A DNA stretch of 64,000 bases from Ectobacillus antri (GTDB taxonomy: Bacteria; Bacillota; Bacilli; Bacillales; Bacillaceae_G). The stretch covers positions 124,001-188,000 of the forward strand of contig NZ_RIAV01000002.1 in the NCBI RefSeq assembly GCF_003852715.1, read 5' to 3'. Under the pieces are notes generated by a model. That model ran no database searches, was not told the origin of the DNA, and was given only the letters and a program-made list of their open reading frames with translations. Positions 61,622 through 64,000 of the stretch are shown in pieces (position 1 is the stretch's first letter; the number at the start of each line of letters is the position of its first letter). The position numbers and the translations under genes were made by a program.

Positions 61622-61942
61622 TTATTGGTAGATTGGAAATTTGTACGTTTTTCCGATGCGCAGTTTGGAGGGGGATTCCCCCGGGTTTAATTTTTTAAAA
61701 TCTGCTACCACTTTTTCAATGGAAGGTGATTTGGACTTGCTGATGGCTTCCACAATCGACAGTGCTGTATCGCCGCTTTTCACTTCAATGTTTTTATAAG
61801 TAGCTTTTTCTCCTTGTGGTAAAGCTACTGTTTCTTTTTGGATTGGATAAGAGCTTAAAAAGGGCAGTGTGCCAATTTTGATATCATAAAATACAGCATA
61901 GCCAATTACGAGTATAAACAACGTAACGAATAGTCGTTTCAT
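61622..61942 (-). CDS. yqfZ: LysM-like exported protein YqfZ
   Basis: A 106-residue protein with an N-terminal membrane anchor (residues 4-20) and a C-terminal LysM-like region (VKSGDTALSIVEAI to IGKTYKFP, about 55-104). Corresponds by position to YqfZ beside ispG. LysM suggests peptidoglycan or spore-cortex binding; function unknown. Confidence 0.8.
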   Translation of the reverse strand: MKRLFVTLFILVIGYAVFYDIKIGTLPFLSSYPIQKETVALPQGEKATYKNIEVKSGDTALSIVEAISKSKSPSIEKVVADFKKLNPGESPSKLRIGKTYKFPIYQ

Positions 61943-61984
61943 ATAGTTCTCACTCCTTTTGTAGAGAAATATATGCTTGTCCCA

Positions 61985-62011
61985 TAAAAAAATGCCGCAT
62001 TTGCGGCATTT
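61985..62011 (-). terminator. Terminator of yqgB
   Basis: AAATGCCGCA / TGCGGCATTT, loop TT; A run at 61985-61991 gives the U tract on the minus strand. Confidence 0.85.
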
Positions 62012-62017
62012 AGGCTT

Positions 62018-62773
62018 TTACTTTTTTGGTGGAATTTCTTTTATAGTCAAATATAAAACAAAAATCGCTGTAAATAGAAATACGAATAGATGCGCACTTA
62101 CATGAATTCGTAAAGAATCCATGATAATAAAGAAGACAGTCGGTAATGTAAAACTATAGGCTGTAAGCGTCCAAGCTTGTTTATACTGCATCGGGCGCTG
62201 TAAAGAACGAGCCAGTATATTACCGATAAAAGCAACAAAGGTAACACCAATAAAAGTTGTAAAGGCGTTTACTAAGAATAAAAAGAACCCGATAATGAAC
62301 AATGCGATTGGATACATAGATTTCACACGTGATAAAAATGTTTCTATATCTTCCTTTGTAACTGTCCACTCTTTGAAAGTATCATACGTGTAGGTTTGTA
62401 CTTGCCCTGCCGAAACTGTAATGGCCCGATCTTGTAAGATATATAACCCGTTTAGGGCATCGCTTTTGTATTCTGTTGTATTTGGGTCAAATAAAAAGGT
62501 AAACGTTTCGTCTTCTTTTATAATGGGTTCAGAGATGTTAGCGCGCAGCTCCCCGTTTTCAATTGTAAAGTCCGGGAGCTCTGAAGTAACCATATTTTGC
62601 AACTGTGAAAATTGCTGCTTAAGCATTGTGCCGAATTGGGTTGTCTCAGGGATGGTTGCAAGCAATGAAAGGAGTAATATGTATAAAATGGTTTTTCCGA
62701 CTTTTTGAAAGCGAAAACGCGCTATATCTTTCGGTGAGTATATGCTTTTTACAAGCTGTGTAAATATGGACAT
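62018..62773 (-). CDS. yqgB: DUF1189 membrane protein YqgB
   Basis: A 251-residue protein: one membrane segment near 27-43, an extracytoplasmic domain (about 50-150), then three or four membrane segments. DUF1189 family start MSIFTQLVKSIYSPKDIARF. Relatives are related to MalA-type maltodextrin proteins; no function is known here. Ribosome site AAGGAGGAATACA. Confidence 0.85.
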   Translation of the reverse strand: MSIFTQLVKSIYSPKDIARFRFQKVGKTILYILLLSLLATIPETTQFGTMLKQQFSQLQNMVTSELPDFTIENGELRANISEPIIKEDETFTFLFDPNTTEYKSDALNGLYILQDRAITVSAGQVQTYTYDTFKEWTVTKEDIETFLSRVKSMYPIALFIIGFFLFLVNAFTTFIGVTFVAFIGNILARSLQRPMQYKQAWTLTAYSFTLPTVFFIIMDSLRIHVSAHLFVFLFTAIFVLYLTIKEIPPKK

Positions 62774-63001
62774 TGTATTCCTCCTTCTACGTACTCTTCA
62801 TATTGTAACGCAAAACCGGGATAGTCTACAAGATTGTACAATTGGCATGTGCAAAACATATCATTTGAAATCCCTTTTAAAATTTGATACTTTTATGATG
62901 AGAAGTGTACCTTGTAATTCTCACTTTTCTGAAAATGTTGTAAAATAAAGCTGAGCAGCTTATATATTGCTCAAAATACATATCTTTAGGAGGAATTTAC
63001 A

Positions 63002-63613
63002 ATGGCGAAATACGAATTGCCTCAATTGCCTTACGCTTACGACGCTTTAGAACCACATTTTGACAAAGAAACTATGAATATCCATCATACAAAGCATCAC
63101 AACACGTACATCACAAATGTGAACGCTGCTTTGGAAAGCTATCCGGAGCTTGCTGCAAAGAGTGTGGAAGCTTTAATTTCTGATTTGAACGAAGTACCGG
63201 AAGCAATTCGGACAGCTGTTCGTAACAACGGCGGCGGTCATGCGAACCACTCTTTATTTTGGACAATCCTTTCTCCAAATGGCGGTGGCGCTCCTGTAGG
63301 TGAGCTTGCGACTGCAATTAACGAGAAATTTGGAAGCTACGATGCATTCAAAGAAGAGTTTACAAAAGCGGCAACAACTCGCTTCGGTTCTGGTTGGGCA
63401 TGGCTTGTTGTAAACAACGGCGAATTAGAAGTAACAAGCACACCAAACCAAGATTCTCCACTAATGGAAGGTAAAACGCCGGTATTAGGTCTGGACGTTT
63501 GGGAGCATGCATACTACTTGCACTACCAAAACCGTCGTCCTGACTACATTGGTGCGTTCTGGAATGTAGTAGATTGGAACGCAGTAGAAAAACGTTACCA
63601 AGACGCAAAATAA
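63002..63613 (+). CDS. sodA: Manganese superoxide dismutase
   Basis: A 203-residue Mn/Fe SOD. Metal ligands: His at about 28 (MNIHHTKHH), His in [11 protein letters not shown], Asp and His in [13 protein letters not shown]. Sequence context ([12 protein letters not shown]) favours manganese. Strong ribosome site TTTAGGAGGAATT. TAAAAT at 62941-62946 is a likely -10 with TTCTCA (62918) as -35. Monocistronic. Confidence 0.96.
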   Translation: MAKYELPQLPYAYDALEPHFDKETMNIHHTKHHNTYITNVNAALESYPELAAKSVEALISDLNEVPEAIRTAVRNNGGGHANHSLFWTILSPNGGGAPVGELATAINEKFGSYDAFKEEFTKAATTRFGSGWAWLVVNNGELEVTSTPNQDSPLMEGKTPVLGLDVWEHAYYLHYQNRRPDYIGAFWNVVDWNAVEKRYQDAK

Positions 63614-63619
63614 TGCAAT

Positions 63620-63659
63620 AAGTAAAACCCCCTTTCTCATGAGAAAGGGGGTTTTACTT
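63620..63659. terminator. Terminator of sodA
   Basis: Perfect 40-base palindrome centred at 63639.5 with arms AAAACCCCCTTTCTCA and its complement. Confidence 0.92.
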
Positions 63660-63755
63660 ATTTATGGGGTTAAAAGTGAGCCCGGTTTAGCAGTTTTGTG
63701 TATACTCTTTGCTCTTTTTGAGAGACTAAAGCGTGAAGCAAAGGAGAGTTATATC

Positions 63756-64000
63756 ATGAAGATGAAGTATTTACTTGGTGATGTGCAAGTGAATCGCGAC
63801 TTGGTTTTACTTTTAATCGTAGGTGGGCTTTATACACTTGCCATATCCCTATCAAACACATTTGTAAATATCTATCTGTGGAAACAAACAAAGGACTTTG
63901 TTAATTTAGGATTGTACAATTTATCAGTTGTTGTCTTGCAGCCTCTTACATTTGTGATAGCTGGAAAACTGGCGAAACGAATTGACAGAATTATTATTTT
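63756..64000 (+). CDS. yqgE: MFS transporter YqgE, N-terminal part (cut by window end)
   Basis: The first 81 residues are visible: MKMKYLLGDVQVNRDLVLLL, then two to three membrane segments. It is placed directly after sodA as yqgE is in B. subtilis, and the fold is that of an MFS permease. The ATG at 63756 follows AAAGGAGAG. The substrate cannot be inferred. Confidence 0.75.
   Translation, partial: MKMKYLLGDVQVNRDLVLLLIVGGLYTLAISLSNTFVNIYLWKQTKDFVNLGLYNLSVVVLQPLTFVIAGKLAKRIDRIII

Overview
The window is a block of a low-GC Firmicutes chromosome, almost certainly a spore-forming Bacillus of the family Bacillaceae. Gene order follows the yqe-yqf-yqg region of Bacillus subtilis closely: sigK, psd, sda, yqeG to yqeM, comE, holA, rpsT, gpr, lepA, hemW, the hrcA-dnaK operon, mtaB, rpsU, yqeY to era, recO, ccpN, dnaG-sigA, cccA, ispH, nfo, zur, ispG and sodA. 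Three departures from that order suggest a relative of the B. cereus lineage rather than B. subtilis: deoC lies between mtaB and rpsU, glyQS is missing between recO and ccpN, and an ABC zinc transporter lies between yqfU and zur. I do not name a species.

Bases 1-7200 are the accessory part. After the tail of lysA come a divergent pair (an HTH-TPR regulator and an MFS exporter) with tandem palindromes between them, a YeiH-type transporter, a broken exonuclease, a divergent TetR regulator and membrane protein with two operators, half of a DUF3231 protein, a small mobile element with an 8-base target duplication, and a DUF4259 gene.

Bases 7555-26130 hold sporulation and core genes. SigK is uninterrupted. 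Sda is divergent from yqeG across a cluster of DnaA boxes. A nine-gene run (yqeG to yqeM) covers ribosome assembly, shikimate and NAD synthesis. The comE genes for DNA uptake follow, then holA, rpsT, gpr, lepA and hemW. spoIIP, expected between gpr and yqxA, is not there.

Bases 26176-34050 are the class I heat-shock operon (CIRCE, hrcA-grpE-dnaK-dnaJ) followed by prmA, rsmE and mtaB. deoC has its own promoter and a probable operator. rpsU to recO (35414-44194) are translation, sporulation, cell-envelope and repair genes. ccpN and its partner yqfL precede the macromolecular synthesis genes dnaG and sigA.

Bases 50097-64000 hold cytochrome c550, trmK, a NIF3-like gene, ispH and ispG (the last two steps of the MEP pathway), the vrrA-like yqfQ, the helicase cshB, nfo, a Zur-controlled zinc uptake operon that includes zur, sodA and the start of yqgE.

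Two dispersed repeat families stand out. One is a MITE-like element with GGCTGTGTTAAAG ends: one intact copy, two degenerate copies and end fragments. The other is a ~167-base foldable element that sits exactly on the stop codons of holA and mtaB and looks like a mobile transcription terminator. I saw no tRNA, rRNA, CRISPR array or prophage. I found no clearly new multi-gene system; the most novel material is in the repeats and the small regulated pairs of the first 7 kb.
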